Source: Pseudomonas fulva (GTDB taxonomy: Bacteria; Pseudomonadota; Gammaproteobacteria; Pseudomonadales; Pseudomonadaceae). From it: 64,000 bases of DNA. Position 1 is the stretch's first letter. Each line of letters begins with the position of its first letter. The translations under genes and the position numbers were made by a program. Below, piece by piece: positions 38,713-47,504 of this stretch. The notes beneath the pieces are model-generated. The model searched no databases and had not been told where the DNA came from. It worked only from the letters and a program-made list of their open reading frames with translations. The stretch is from the NCBI RefSeq assembly GCF_023517795.1, contig NZ_CP082928.1, positions 4,402,001 to 4,466,000 of the forward strand, given 5' to 3'.

Positions 38713-39034
38713 GGGTTACCTGAATCGAGCAAGACGGACGCCCGGCAGAGGGCGGGGCGTGGCTACGGCCTGTGCGGCCTTGGAGTTGGAAGGCTTGCGA
38801 TGGTAAGGAATCGCCGTCGCGAAGGCCAGTGTCGGCGATCTGACCGCTGCAGCACGGCGGGGTTTCGCGGCGCCCGGCCCGCTACCGAATCGCACTGCGA
38901 CCACGCAACGCAGCCGGTAAATGTGGCCTGGCTGGCTTTTGGAGCGACCAATAGGTCTAATTAGCCTTTTTCTCAGGCGCAAGATCGGCAGTAGACTGTC
39001 GCCTGCCCAAAAAAACGATGACGAGGTAAACGCG
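38713..39034. other. Divergent intergenic region between SulP and fabV
   Basis: 322 bases without a credible gene. It carries the promoters of both genes. The end has a poly-A tract (CAAAAAAACGATGACGAGG) containing the GAGG ribosome site of fabV. Confidence 0.5.
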
Positions 39035-40243
39035 TTGATTATTCACCCTAAAGTTCGTGGCTTCATCTGTACCACCACCCACCCGCTGGGTTGCGAGCGC
39101 AACGTGGCCGAGCAGATCGAGGCGACGCGCAAACTGGGCGTGCGTAACGACGGTCCGAAGAAGGTGCTGGTGATCGGCGCTTCCAGCGGCTATGGCCTGG
39201 CGGCGCGCATCACCGCCGCCTTCGGCTTTGGCGCCGATACCCTGGGCGTGTTCTTCGAGAAGCCAGGCACCGAAACCAAGGCCGGCACCGCGGGCTGGTA
39301 CAACTCGGCCGCGTTCGACAAGTTCGCCAAGGCCGAGGGCCTGTACAGCAGGTCGATCAACGGCGACGCCTTCTCCGACGAGGCCCGTGCCAAGGTCATC
39401 GAGCTGATCAGGAACGAAATGGGCGGCAAGGTCGACCTGATCGTCTACTCCCTGGCCTCGCCGGTGCGCAAGCTGCCGCAGAGCGGCGAAGTGGTTCGTT
39501 CGGCGCTCAAGCCCATCGGCCAGCCGTACAAGTCGACTGCCATCGACACCAACAAGGACGTGATCATCGAGGCGTCCATCGAGCCGGCCAGCGAGCAGGA
39601 AATCGCCGACACCGTGACCGTGATGGGCGGCCAGGACTGGCAGCTGTGGATCGATGCCCTGGCTGGCGCCGACGTGCTGGCCGAAGGTGCGCGTACCGTG
39701 GCCTTCAGCTACATCGGCACGGAAATCACCTGGCCGATCTACTGGCACGGCGCGCTGGGCAAGGCCAAGCAGGATCTGGACGAGACTGCCCTGCGCCTGG
39801 ACAGGAAACTGGCCGCTGAAGTCAAAGGTGGCGCCAACGTGGCCGTGCTCAAGTCGGTGGTCACCCAGGCCAGCTCGGCCATCCCGGTGATGCCGCTGTA
39901 CCTGTCGATGGTCTTCAAGATCATGCAGGAAAAGGGCGTTCACGAGGGCACCCAGGACCAGCTCGACCGCATGTTCCGTGACCGCCTGTATCGCGCCGAC
40001 GGTGCCCCGGCTGCAGTCGACGAAAAAGCCCGCCTGCGCCTGGACGACTGGGAACTGCGCGACGACGTGCAGGACGCCTGCAAGGCCATGTGGCCACAGG
40101 TGACCACCGAGAACCTGTTCGAGCTGACCGACTATGCCGGTTACAAGAAGCAGTTCCTCAACCTGTTCGGCTTCGAGCGCAGCGACGTGGACTACGATGC
40201 TGACGTGGCCACCGATGTGCAGTTCGACGTGGTTCAGCTGTAA
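39035..40243 (+). CDS. fabV: FabV-type trans-2-enoyl-ACP reductase
   Basis: 402 residues. FabV catalyses the last reduction of fatty-acid elongation with NADH and is intrinsically insensitive to triclosan. The protein starts [20 protein letters not shown], has the nucleotide-binding [13 protein letters not shown] (47-58) and the catalytic Y236-x8-K245 in [11 protein letters not shown] chose the TTG at 39035 because GAGG lies 9 bases upstream and the family's N-terminus begins exactly there; any in-frame ATG further up adds unrelated residues. It ends at a strong terminator and is probably monocistronic. Confidence 0.96.
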   Translation: MIIHPKVRGFICTTTHPLGCERNVAEQIEATRKLGVRNDGPKKVLVIGASSGYGLAARITAAFGFGADTLGVFFEKPGTETKAGTAGWYNSAAFDKFAKAEGLYSRSINGDAFSDEARAKVIELIRNEMGGKVDLIVYSLASPVRKLPQSGEVVRSALKPIGQPYKSTAIDTNKDVIIEASIEPASEQEIADTVTVMGGQDWQLWIDALAGADVLAEGARTVAFSYIGTEITWPIYWHGALGKAKQDLDETALRLDRKLAAEVKGGANVAVLKSVVTQASSAIPVMPLYLSMVFKIMQEKGVHEGTQDQLDRMFRDRLYRADGAPAAVDEKARLRLDDWELRDDVQDACKAMWPQVTTENLFELTDYAGYKKQFLNLFGFERSDVDYDADVATDVQFDVVQL

Positions 40244-40263
40244 CCCGCGCACTGCCAGCATGC

Positions 40264-40291
40264 AAAAAGGGACGCCGAGGCGTCCCTTTTT
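40264..40291. terminator. Bidirectional terminator after fabV
   Basis: Perfect 13-bp stem AAAAAGGGACGCC/GGCGTCCCTTTTT around a 2-base loop, flanked by A and T runs, so it can work on both strands between fabV and the convergent oxidoreductase. Confidence 0.95.
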
Positions 40292-40310
40292 GTTGTCTGC
40301 TCGATAAGCC

Positions 40311-41417
40311 TCAGCTCACCGGCTCGCTGGTGTTGACGTACTCCGGCACCTCGGCCAGTGGCAGGCGGCGGGCCTGTTCGACGCTTACGCCGGGGCGCTT
40401 GGGCAGCGCGTCGAGGCGCTGCGGCTGGCCGGTCTCCAGGGCGCGCTCGATGGCCTCGAGCACGCGCACGTCGCGCCAGCCTTCGTCGCCATCGGGCTCC
40501 GGCTCGCGGTTCTGGATGATGCAGTCGGAGAAGTACTGGGTCTCCCCGGCGAACTGGTCGACCACTGGATGCTCGTGCTCGGTGGTTTCACCGTCGATGG
40601 TGGCGCGGTAGCTGATCGCCGTGCCTTCGCCGAAGCCGAAGCTGGGCGAGGCCTCGAACTCACCCTTGCTGCCGATCACCTGCAGGCGTTCGGTACTGGG
40701 CAGGCTGTAGCTCACGGTGAACACCGCCATGCGTTCCTCGGCGAAGCGCATGGTCACGGTCACGGTGTCCGGCGTGTTGATTTCGCGGCCGGGGGTCTGC
40801 ACGGCCACGGCGCGCACTTCCAGGGGCTCGTCATCGAACAGGTTGCGCACGGCGTTGATCGGGTAGGGGCCCATGTCGGTCACCGGGCCGGCCCAGTAGC
40901 CGCTCTGCATACGGTGGTTGGCCGGGTCGACGGTTTGCGTGAAGGTAGCGGTGAACAAGCGCGGGTCGCCGATATCGCCGGCGCGGATACGGTGGATCAT
41001 CTCCACGGTACCGGGTTCGAAATGCAGGCGGTAGGCGATCATCAGCTTGGCGCCCGAGCGTTCCGCGGCTGCGGTGATGGCCTTGCAGTCTTCCTCGCTG
41101 GTGGCCATGGGCTTTTCCAGCAGCACGTGAATACCGGCATCCAGCGCCGGCTCGGCGAATTCACGGTGACGGAAGTTGGGGGTGGCCAGGTAGATGGCGT
41201 CGATCTCGCCCGAGGCGAGCAGGGCGGGGAAGTCCTCGTAGCGGTAGCTCTTGATGTTGTAGAGCTTTGCCAGCTTGTCGGCCTTGATCGGGTCGCCGGT
41301 GACCAGCGCGGTGATCACCGAGTTGTCGGTCTGGCCGACGCCGGGCATGAAGGCGCCCTGGGAAATCCAGCCGCCGCCGACCACCGCGTAACGAACCTTG
41401 CGTTGAGCATCAGGCAT
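40311..41417 (-). CDS. Gfo/Idh/MocA-family oxidoreductase
   Basis: 368 residues. N-terminal Rossmann domain (VRYAVVGGGWISQGAFMPG), then ATPNFRHREFAEPALDAGIHVLLEKPMA with the conserved EKP motif, and a C-terminal substrate domain (MQSGYWAGPVTDMGPYPINAV). Such enzymes oxidise or reduce sugars or inositol with NAD(P). The ATG at 41417 has an AGGAG site 9 bases upstream; a longer frame is not supported. It stands alone between two terminators. Confidence 0.9.
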   Translation of the reverse strand: MPDAQRKVRYAVVGGGWISQGAFMPGVGQTDNSVITALVTGDPIKADKLAKLYNIKSYRYEDFPALLASGEIDAIYLATPNFRHREFAEPALDAGIHVLLEKPMATSEEDCKAITAAAERSGAKLMIAYRLHFEPGTVEMIHRIRAGDIGDPRLFTATFTQTVDPANHRMQSGYWAGPVTDMGPYPINAVRNLFDDEPLEVRAVAVQTPGREINTPDTVTVTMRFAEERMAVFTVSYSLPSTERLQVIGSKGEFEASPSFGFGEGTAISYRATIDGETTEHEHPVVDQFAGETQYFSDCIIQNREPEPDGDEGWRDVRVLEAIERALETGQPQRLDALPKRPGVSVEQARRLPLAEVPEYVNTSEPVS

Positions 41418-41621
41418 TTCATCAACTCCTCTGCAACGCCGAACCGCATTGTCCGGCCTGTATTCAATCGGCAGGCGCGGCGACATGAAGTTCACGCAAA
41501 GCGCCTGTCGGTCTGCCCGCCCGCGACCTTTGCCCGACCCATGAAATCATCGCGACGATCCGCTGTCTGTATGCCGGCACGCCATCCGGCGTTGCTGTTC
41601 TGTGGTTAATGGAGTGTTGCG

Positions 41622-41999
41622 ATGAAAGCCCTGATTTCCACCCTGTTGCTCGCTGCCGCCCTGCCGGCACTGGCCGACTCGGCTGCCAACCCACGGTGCG
41701 AAGCGAAGGCGGCGAACATCGAAAGACAGCTCCAGGCCGCCTGGGCCGAAGGCCATACGGAAAAAGCCAAGGGGCTCAGTGCCGCCCTGCAAGGCGTGCG
41801 CGACAACTGCTCGGACCAGAAGCTGATGCGTGAACTGGAAGCCAAGGTCAACGAGGCCCGCGAGGAGATCCGCGAGCGTGAGGCCGACCTGCGTGAAGCC
41901 GAACTGGCAGGTGACCCGAAAAAGATTGCCAAACGCCAGGCCAAGCTGGACGAAGCGCTGGAGGAGTTGAAGGCCGCCGAGGCCGAGTTCGCTCGCTGA
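41622..41999 (+). CDS. Periplasmic DUF1090 family protein
   Basis: 125 residues with a signal peptide (MKALISTLLLAAALPALADS). Two cysteines (C26 in NPRCEAKAANIERQL and C63 in VRDNCSDQKL) and a long charged coiled-coil C-terminus (ELEAKVNEAREEIREREADL) match DUF1090, small exported proteins found in enterics and pseudomonads whose function is unknown. Followed closely by a strong terminator; monocistronic. Confidence 0.88.
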   Translation: MKALISTLLLAAALPALADSAANPRCEAKAANIERQLQAAWAEGHTEKAKGLSAALQGVRDNCSDQKLMRELEAKVNEAREEIREREADLREAELAGDPKKIAKRQAKLDEALEELKAAEAEFAR

Positions 42000-42015
42000 G
42001 GTGGCTGCTGCAAGG

Positions 42016-42041
42016 AAAAGCCCTGCCAGTCAGGGCTTTTT
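42016..42041. terminator. Bidirectional terminator after DUF1090 gene
   Basis: Perfect 10-bp stem AAAAGCCCTG/CAGGGCTTTT with a 5-base loop, ending in a T run on the plus strand and in A-rich sequence on the other side; convergent with the FAD oxidase gene. Confidence 0.93.
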
Positions 42042-42058
42042 GCTCAGGGCGGCGTTGG

Positions 42059-43351
42059 CTAGAGCCGCTCGAAGCGATAGGGCGTCGGGTCGACGATAGG
42101 CGTGGTGCCGCACAGCAGGTCGGCGGCCAGTTGCCCGGCAGCCGGCGAGGTGCCGAAGCCGTGGCCGGAAAAGCCGGTTGCCAGGCTCAGGCCGGGCAGC
42201 TTCGCGACCGCGCCGATCACCGGGTTGGAGTCCGGGGTGATGTCGATGACGCCAGCCCAGCTCTGCTCGATCCGGGCGTTGGCGAACATCGGCCAGGCAG
42301 CGACCAGGTTGCGCAGCGCCTCGGCATTGAGCGACGGGTTGGCGGCCGGATCGAGGGTGCGCACCTTCTCGAACGGCGTGACGGAGCTGCCTTTCCAGCT
42401 GCGCGCCAGGGCCAGGTCCTTGAAGAACGCCTTGCCGAACGACACCCGCAGGAAATCACGCTGCGCCTTGAGCTGGGGCAGGTAGCGCAGGCCGATCAGC
42501 AGGTGATCGAGGGTCAGGTGCGCATCGAGGGCGCCGCGCTGGGTGACGATGAAACCGCCATCCTTGTGGCGGCGGAACGAGAAGTCCGGTGCGCCCAGGG
42601 CGATCTCGGTCGGCCCGTCCATTGGCCCCGTGCGCATCACCGAACAGGTCAGCGGCAGGGTCGGCAGGTCGATGCCGTGGTTGCCGAGAAAGCGTCGCGA
42701 CCACATGCCACCGGCCAGCAGCACCTGTTCGCAACGTATTTCGCCGCGCTCGGTCAGCACGCCGCTGACGCGCCCAGCGCTGGTGACCAGGGTGCGCACC
42801 GCGCAGTTCTCGATGATCAGCGCGCCCTTGGCCATGGCCGCCTTGGCGATGGCACTGGAGGCCAGGGTCGGCTCCGCGCGGGCATCGGACGGCGTGTAGA
42901 TGCCACCGGCCCACTGGCCTTGGCCGCCGGGCGCCATCTTGGCGATTTCCGCGGCGCTGACCAGCCGCGAGTCCAGGTCCAGGGAGGCGACCGATTTCAG
43001 CCAGCCGTCGTGCATGGCCATCTGTGCATCGTTACGGGCGACGAACAGGATGCCGGCCTGGCGGAAGCCGACGTCCTGGCCAACCCGCTCGGGCATCTGC
43101 TGCCACAGCCGCTCGGCGGCCAGGGCCAGGGGAATGTCGTGCATGTGGCGGTTGGTCTTGCGCACCCAGCCGAGGTTGCGCGAGGACTGCTCGGCGGCGA
43201 TGCGGCCTTTTTCCAGCACCACCACCGGGATGTTTCGCTCTGCCAGGGTCAGGGCCGCGGTGAGGCCGATGATGCCCCCACCGATGATGACCACGGCGCT
43301 GCTCGAGGGAAACTCGGTGGAGGTTTGTACGGGCTCTATTCGAGGTGACAT
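42059..43351 (-). CDS. FAD-dependent amine/amino-acid oxidoreductase (DAO fold)
   Basis: 430 residues. An ADP-binding motif VVIIGGGIIGLTAALTLAE near the N-terminus, a QSSRNLGWVRKTNRH segment, and the C-terminal FAD-contact ATGFSGHGFGTSPAAGQLAADLL define the DAO (glycine oxidase/D-amino-acid dehydrogenase) fold. With RidA and the ornithine-cyclodeaminase-like protein upstream it probably oxidises an amine or amino acid to an imine. The ATG at 43351 lacks a strong ribosome site; a GTG at 43360 is the alternative. It is the last gene of the operon. Confidence 0.88.
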   Translation of the reverse strand: MSPRIEPVQTSTEFPSSSAVVIIGGGIIGLTAALTLAERNIPVVVLEKGRIAAEQSSRNLGWVRKTNRHMHDIPLALAAERLWQQMPERVGQDVGFRQAGILFVARNDAQMAMHDGWLKSVASLDLDSRLVSAAEIAKMAPGGQGQWAGGIYTPSDARAEPTLASSAIAKAAMAKGALIIENCAVRTLVTSAGRVSGVLTERGEIRCEQVLLAGGMWSRRFLGNHGIDLPTLPLTCSVMRTGPMDGPTEIALGAPDFSFRRHKDGGFIVTQRGALDAHLTLDHLLIGLRYLPQLKAQRDFLRVSFGKAFFKDLALARSWKGSSVTPFEKVRTLDPAANPSLNAEALRNLVAAWPMFANARIEQSWAGVIDITPDSNPVIGAVAKLPGLSLATGFSGHGFGTSPAAGQLAADLLCGTTPIVDPTPYRFERL

Positions 43352-43397
43352 GAAGAGCACTCAACAGTAAGGGGGATGACGTGACCGGAAACCTGGC

Positions 43398-43820
43398 TCA
43401 CTGAGCCAGGTTGATCTTCTTCACGTCGGCGCGCGAGGCGCCGCGGAAGGCGGTCAGCTCCAGTTCGACCTTGTAGACGGTCGAGCCCAGGGGCGGGCAG
43501 GTCACGGTCGAGGCCGGGTCGATGCCGCGAAACTTCTCGCCGACGATGGTCATCACCGCCGGTACGTCCTGCGGGTTCTGGATGAACACGCGCGAGCACA
43601 CCACGTCGGCCAGGCTGGCCTCCACGGCGGCGAGTGCCGACTCGATGTTGGCGAACACCTGGTGGGTCTGCTCGGCCAGGTCCTCGGAAATTTCCTTGCT
43701 GTGTGGATTGCGGCCGGCGGTGTTGGACACGAAGATCCAGTCGCCCACCGCGACCACGCGGGAGTAGCTGCCCATGTCTTCGTACCTGGAACCGGTTTTG
43801 ACTTTGCTGATGGTGGTCAT
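43398..43820 (-). CDS. RidA-family imine/enamine deaminase
   Basis: 140 residues of the YjgF/RidA fold. VKTGSRYEDMGSYSRVVAVGDWIFVSNTAG and the later CSRVFIQNPQDVPAV are recognisable; the catalytic arginine is probably the one in VCSRVFIQN. RidA proteins hydrolyse reactive imines made by PLP or flavin enzymes, which fits its place between an FAD oxidase and an ornithine-cyclodeaminase-like enzyme. Spacing to both neighbours is short (30 and 46 bases), so it is co-transcribed. Confidence 0.9.
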   Translation of the reverse strand: MTTISKVKTGSRYEDMGSYSRVVAVGDWIFVSNTAGRNPHSKEISEDLAEQTHQVFANIESALAAVEASLADVVCSRVFIQNPQDVPAVMTIVGEKFRGIDPASTVTCPPLGSTVYKVELELTAFRGASRADVKKINLAQ

Positions 43821-43850
43821 GGCGTAGGGTCCTTGAAAGGATTGAGGGGG

Positions 43851-44990
43851 TTAGCGAAGGGCCGGGGTTTCCCAGAGGTTGAGCTTCACGCCGATGCCCA
43901 GCTCGAGGGCCTTGCGGTACACCACGGTGCCCCAGGCCACGTCCTCGACCGGCATGCCACCGACCGACATGATGATGATTTCCTCGTCGTTACGACGGCC
44001 GGGCGCTTCGCCGGCGATGATCTTGCCGATGTCTTCGAGCTGATCGAGGGTCAGCTTTCCTTCCTCGAGCATGTCCATGAAGCGCACGCCGATCACCGGC
44101 ACATGGTTGTGGGCAGGCTTGGGCAGTTCCGCGTACCAGGCCTGGTACAGGCCGACGTTGTCGAGTACCTTGCGTACGTCCGCCCGTTCCATGCCGGCGT
44201 CGATGTTGCAGCCGGCCGGCATGGCCAGGAAGGCACCGGGCTTGACCCACTCGCGCTTGACCAGCGGGTATTCGCTCGGGTCGCCGGTGCGGCCGGAAGT
44301 GCAGTAGGTCACCAGGTCGGAGCCGCGCACCACCGCTTCGATGCTGTCGACCACCTCGATGGTGGTGATCTGCGGGTAGGTGTCCTGCACCCAGCCGATG
44401 AAGTCGTCGAGGCTCTTCTGGCTGCGACCCTTGAGCTTGAGGGTGTCGATCAACGGGCAGACGGCAATGAAGGCGGCCAGCGTGGTCTTGCCCATCACGC
44501 CCGGGCCGAGCAAACCGACGACGCGAGCGTCCTTGCGCGCCAGGTGGCGCGCGCCGACGCCTGGAATCGCCCCGGTGCGATAAGCCGACAGCAGGTCGGC
44601 CGACATGTGCGCCAGGGGCGCGCCGGTGTCGACGTCATTCAAGGTGAACATCAGGATCGAGCGCGGCAGCCCCTTCTCGCGGTTCTCGACGTTGGAGCCG
44701 TACCATTTCACCCCGGCGGTGCGGAAGCTGCCACCCAGGTAGGCGGGCATCGCCATCATGCGGCGGTCGGCAGCATGGCGCGGCATGTCGGGAAACGGCG
44801 AATCCTCGGGGAAACAGACCAGGGCGCCGTGGGAGTCGTTGTTGGCGCCGGCCATTCGGTAGTCGCCCTTGTAGAGCAGGTCGAACACCTCTTCCATGGT
44901 ATTGACGCAGGCGAGCATGTCGGTCACCCCGGCGCGGATCATGTCCTGCTCGGAGAGGTAGAGGAAGTCGATTCTTGTTTGAGTTGTCAT
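43851..44990 (-). CDS. Ornithine cyclodeaminase/mu-crystallin family protein, tyramine-oxidase-subunit-B-like
   Basis: 379 residues. LRMFTLNDVDTGAPLAHMSADLLSAYRTGA-type sequence, the NAD(P) motif VGLLGPGVMGKTTLAAF and SDLVTYCTSGRTGDPSEYPLV define the family. The extended length and the N-terminal RIDFLYLSEQDMIRAGVTDM match proteins named tyramine oxidase subunit B in Pseudomonas annotations. The reaction is likely NAD-dependent deamination or reduction of an imine; the exact substrate is not known. The ATG is at 44990; sequence upstream is not coding. First gene of a three-gene operon. Confidence 0.85.
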   Translation of the reverse strand: MTTQTRIDFLYLSEQDMIRAGVTDMLACVNTMEEVFDLLYKGDYRMAGANNDSHGALVCFPEDSPFPDMPRHAADRRMMAMPAYLGGSFRTAGVKWYGSNVENREKGLPRSILMFTLNDVDTGAPLAHMSADLLSAYRTGAIPGVGARHLARKDARVVGLLGPGVMGKTTLAAFIAVCPLIDTLKLKGRSQKSLDDFIGWVQDTYPQITTIEVVDSIEAVVRGSDLVTYCTSGRTGDPSEYPLVKREWVKPGAFLAMPAGCNIDAGMERADVRKVLDNVGLYQAWYAELPKPAHNHVPVIGVRFMDMLEEGKLTLDQLEDIGKIIAGEAPGRRNDEEIIIMSVGGMPVEDVAWGTVVYRKALELGIGVKLNLWETPALR

Positions 44991-45367
44991 GGCATTTCTC
45001 GAGTCGGAGGTGCGGGCCTGGCACAACGTGGAGCGGCGTTGCAGCAGCAATCGGTTTCGCCGGGCTCGAATGAGCGCAGCCAGAACCCGTAGCGCCAAAT
45101 CGATGGTAGGTAAGTCGCCCGAGTGCCCGTTATCCCAAATCGGCCACTGTTGCGGCCGGGATCGGGTCTGCAATGCACAGTTTTGGGGCGGGGGCTGGCG
45201 AGGCAGTGAGTCGCATCGTTGGTACGGCGTGGCGGCGCCCGGAGGCGAGCAGCACGGAATCTCGCCAAGCAGGCCTGGCGAGCGCGGCGGGAGAGGGGAA
45301 GCGCGGCAGGCCGCGAATGACAGGGAAGCCGAGGCGCAAGCAGGACGCTTGCGCCTCGTGGGGCGGG
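44991..45367. other. Intergenic region with a hairpin after the first dCache chemoreceptor
   Basis: 377 bases, no credible gene. A perfect 11-bp stem GAGGCGCAAGC/GCTTGCGCCTC with a 5-base loop at 45331-45357 lies 10 bases past the chemoreceptor stop (minus strand) and probably stops that transcript, although no U tract follows. The remainder contains the promoter of the amine-catabolic operon. Confidence 0.55.
45331..45357 (-). terminator. Hairpin after the downstream dCache chemoreceptor
   Basis: Perfect 11-bp inverted repeat with an AGGAC loop just past the stop codon on the minus strand; GGCTTCCC rather than a T run follows, so termination is likely but not certain. Confidence 0.6.
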
Positions 45368-47311
45368 TCAGGTTCTGAAGCGGCCCACCAGGCCGTTGAG
45401 TTCGCCGGAGAGGGTCTCCAGGCGCTGCGAGTCGCTGCGCGCCGAGTGGGCCAGCTCCTCGACCAGCTGGGCATCGGTGTGGATCTGCGCGATATGCCGG
45501 TTGATGTCCTCGGCCACGTGGTGCTGCTCCTCGGCGGCGGTGGCGATCTGATTGTTCTGGTCGCGGATCTCGTCCACCGAGGTGCGGATCTGCTCGAAGC
45601 TGTCGCGGGCCTGCTGGATGCGTTCCACGCTTTGCAGCGACATGCTCAGGCTGCTCTGCATCTGCTTGGTCACGTCCTGGGTACGGCGAGCCAGGCCACC
45701 GAGCAGACCGTCGATTTCCCCGGTGGAGTCGGCGGTACGCTTGGCCAGCGCGCGGACTTCGTCGGCGACCACGGCGAAGCCACGGCCTTGTTCGCCTGCG
45801 CGCGCCGCCTCGATGGCCGCGTTGAGGGCCAGCAGGTTGGTCTGCTCGGCGATCGAGCGGATGGTGTCGAGGATGGCGTTGATGTTCTTGCTGTCCTGCT
45901 CGAGCACCTGCATGGCCTGGGCGGATTTCTGCAGGTTCTCGCTGAGCTGGGTGACGCTGCCGGTGGCGTCGTCGATCTGCAGCTGGCCATCATGGACCTG
46001 GCGCTGACCGGCGTCGGCGGACGATGCGGCATTGCTGCAGGAACGGGCCACTTCGTTGGCGGTGGCGACCATCTCGTTGAAGGCGGTGGACACCAGTTCC
46101 ACCGCTTCACGCTGGCGGCCGGCGGCATCGTTCATGTCGCGGGCCACACGGGTGCTGGCGTCCGAGGCGGTCTGCAGATCCGCCGAGGCGCTGCCGATGC
46201 GTTGCACCAGGGTGCGGATGGCCCCCAGGAACTGGTTGAACCAGCGCGCCAGCAGGGCGGTTTCGTCGTTGCCGCGCACGTCCAGGCTGCGGGTCAGGTC
46301 GCCTTCGCCCTGGGCGATGCCTTCCAGGCCGCCGGCCACGCTGCGGATCGGCTTGACGATCAGGCCGGCGAAGCTGGCGCCGACGATGGCGAACAGCACC
46401 GCCAGCACCGCGGCGATCACCGCGATCTGCCAGGTCAGGCTGGTGGCCTTGGCCATCACCTCGCTGCGCTCGATCAGGCCGATAAAGCGCCAGCCGAGGC
46501 TTTTCGACGACCAGACGTTGGCCATGTAGGGCACGCCGCCCAATTCGACCTCGACCAGGCCGCTCTCGACTCCGGCCAGCTCCGCGTAGCCGTCGCCCAG
46601 TTCGCTGATCAACTTGAAGTTATGTTCCGGGGTACGCGGGTCGACCAGCACGTTGCCGTTGCTTTCCAGCAGCATCAGGTAGCCGCTTTCGCCGAGCTTG
46701 ATCTGCTTGACCAGTTCGGTGAGCTGCTTGAGCGACACGTCCAGGCCCACCACACCGGTCGGTTGGCCCTGCTGACCATCGACGGTACGCACGGTGCCCA
46801 TCAGCACCACGTCATCGGGCGCCCAGTAGTAGGCGGCGGTGCGCACGGTCTTGCCGGGCGCGGCCATGGCGGCCTTGTACCAGGGCCGTACACGCGGATC
46901 GTAGCCGCTCAGCTTGGCGTCATCCGGCCAGGAGGCGTAGCCGCCGTCGGCCTTGCCGAGCGACAGGTAGGCGGTGCTCGGGTGGCTGGCGGCGAACTGG
47001 CCGAACATCTCCAGAAACGCCTTGCCCTGCTCGGTCTGCGCGATGGTCGCCGCGTCGGCACCCGAGTAGTCCTTCAGTGCGCCGGCGTTACGTACGACCG
47101 GGTGCTTGGCCAGGTACTCGACGTTTTGGGCGATGGCGTCGAAGAACTGGTTCATGGCGTTTTCGATCTGCCTGATCTCGCGGCTGCTGCTGTCCAGGAA
47201 GTCGTCCCGCGCCTGATCGCGCAGGTTGACCACCACCACGACGGCGACCAGTACGACGGGCACACAGGCAATGGCCGCGAAGGCCCAGGTGAGTTTCTGT
47301 TTGATGTTCAC
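45368..47311 (-). CDS. dCache-type methyl-accepting chemotaxis protein (downstream tandem copy)
   Basis: 647 residues. TM1 lies near residues 9-29, a periplasmic dCache domain around 35-280 and TM2 around 285-305, followed by HAMP and a signalling domain with an intact [20 protein letters not shown] tip. The [13 protein letters not shown] motif, with the later [10 protein letters not shown] and GLDVSL, resembles the binding pocket of amine or amino-acid sensing dCache receptors. I chose the GTG at 47311, preceded by CAGGAACCACC; the frame stays open upstream only because it reads the other receptor's gene out of phase. It is followed by an amine-catabolic operon. The signalling half is nearly identical to the next receptor. 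Confidence 0.9.
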   Translation of the reverse strand: MNIKQKLTWAFAAIACVPVVLVAVVVVVNLRDQARDDFLDSSSREIRQIENAMNQFFDAIAQNVEYLAKHPVVRNAGALKDYSGADAATIAQTEQGKAFLEMFGQFAASHPSTAYLSLGKADGGYASWPDDAKLSGYDPRVRPWYKAAMAAPGKTVRTAAYYWAPDDVVLMGTVRTVDGQQGQPTGVVGLDVSLKQLTELVKQIKLGESGYLMLLESNGNVLVDPRTPEHNFKLISELGDGYAELAGVESGLVEVELGGVPYMANVWSSKSLGWRFIGLIERSEVMAKATSLTWQIAVIAAVLAVLFAIVGASFAGLIVKPIRSVAGGLEGIAQGEGDLTRSLDVRGNDETALLARWFNQFLGAIRTLVQRIGSASADLQTASDASTRVARDMNDAAGRQREAVELVSTAFNEMVATANEVARSCSNAASSADAGQRQVHDGQLQIDDATGSVTQLSENLQKSAQAMQVLEQDSKNINAILDTIRSIAEQTNLLALNAAIEAARAGEQGRGFAVVADEVRALAKRTADSTGEIDGLLGGLARRTQDVTKQMQSSLSMSLQSVERIQQARDSFEQIRTSVDEIRDQNNQIATAAEEQHHVAEDINRHIAQIHTDAQLVEELAHSARSDSQRLETLSGELNGLVGRFRT

Positions 47312-47504
47312 GGTGGTTCCTGCAGGGTCGTAAAGCGTTTTTGTTGGGTTTTTACAGCTTAGAAGCAGGCAGAAAGGGTCGTTGGCGAATTTGTAGTCGT
47401 TGTAGACACTGAATCGGCGTGGCCGATACAAACTTGAGCGCCTGCCCATCACGTTTTTCGCGTGACGGGCGGGCCTTGGAGGCGGGGGAGGGGGACGGGA
47501 AGGA

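Noticed and set aside
37321..38964. A 547-codon plus-strand open frame
   Set aside because: It is antisense to the SulP transporter with very high His/Gln/Asp content typical of antisense reading of a membrane protein gene.
45000..45300. A possible short gene between the amine operon and the chemoreceptor
   Set aside because: Frames there lack ribosome sites and composition bias, and continue from antisense reading of the chemoreceptor.
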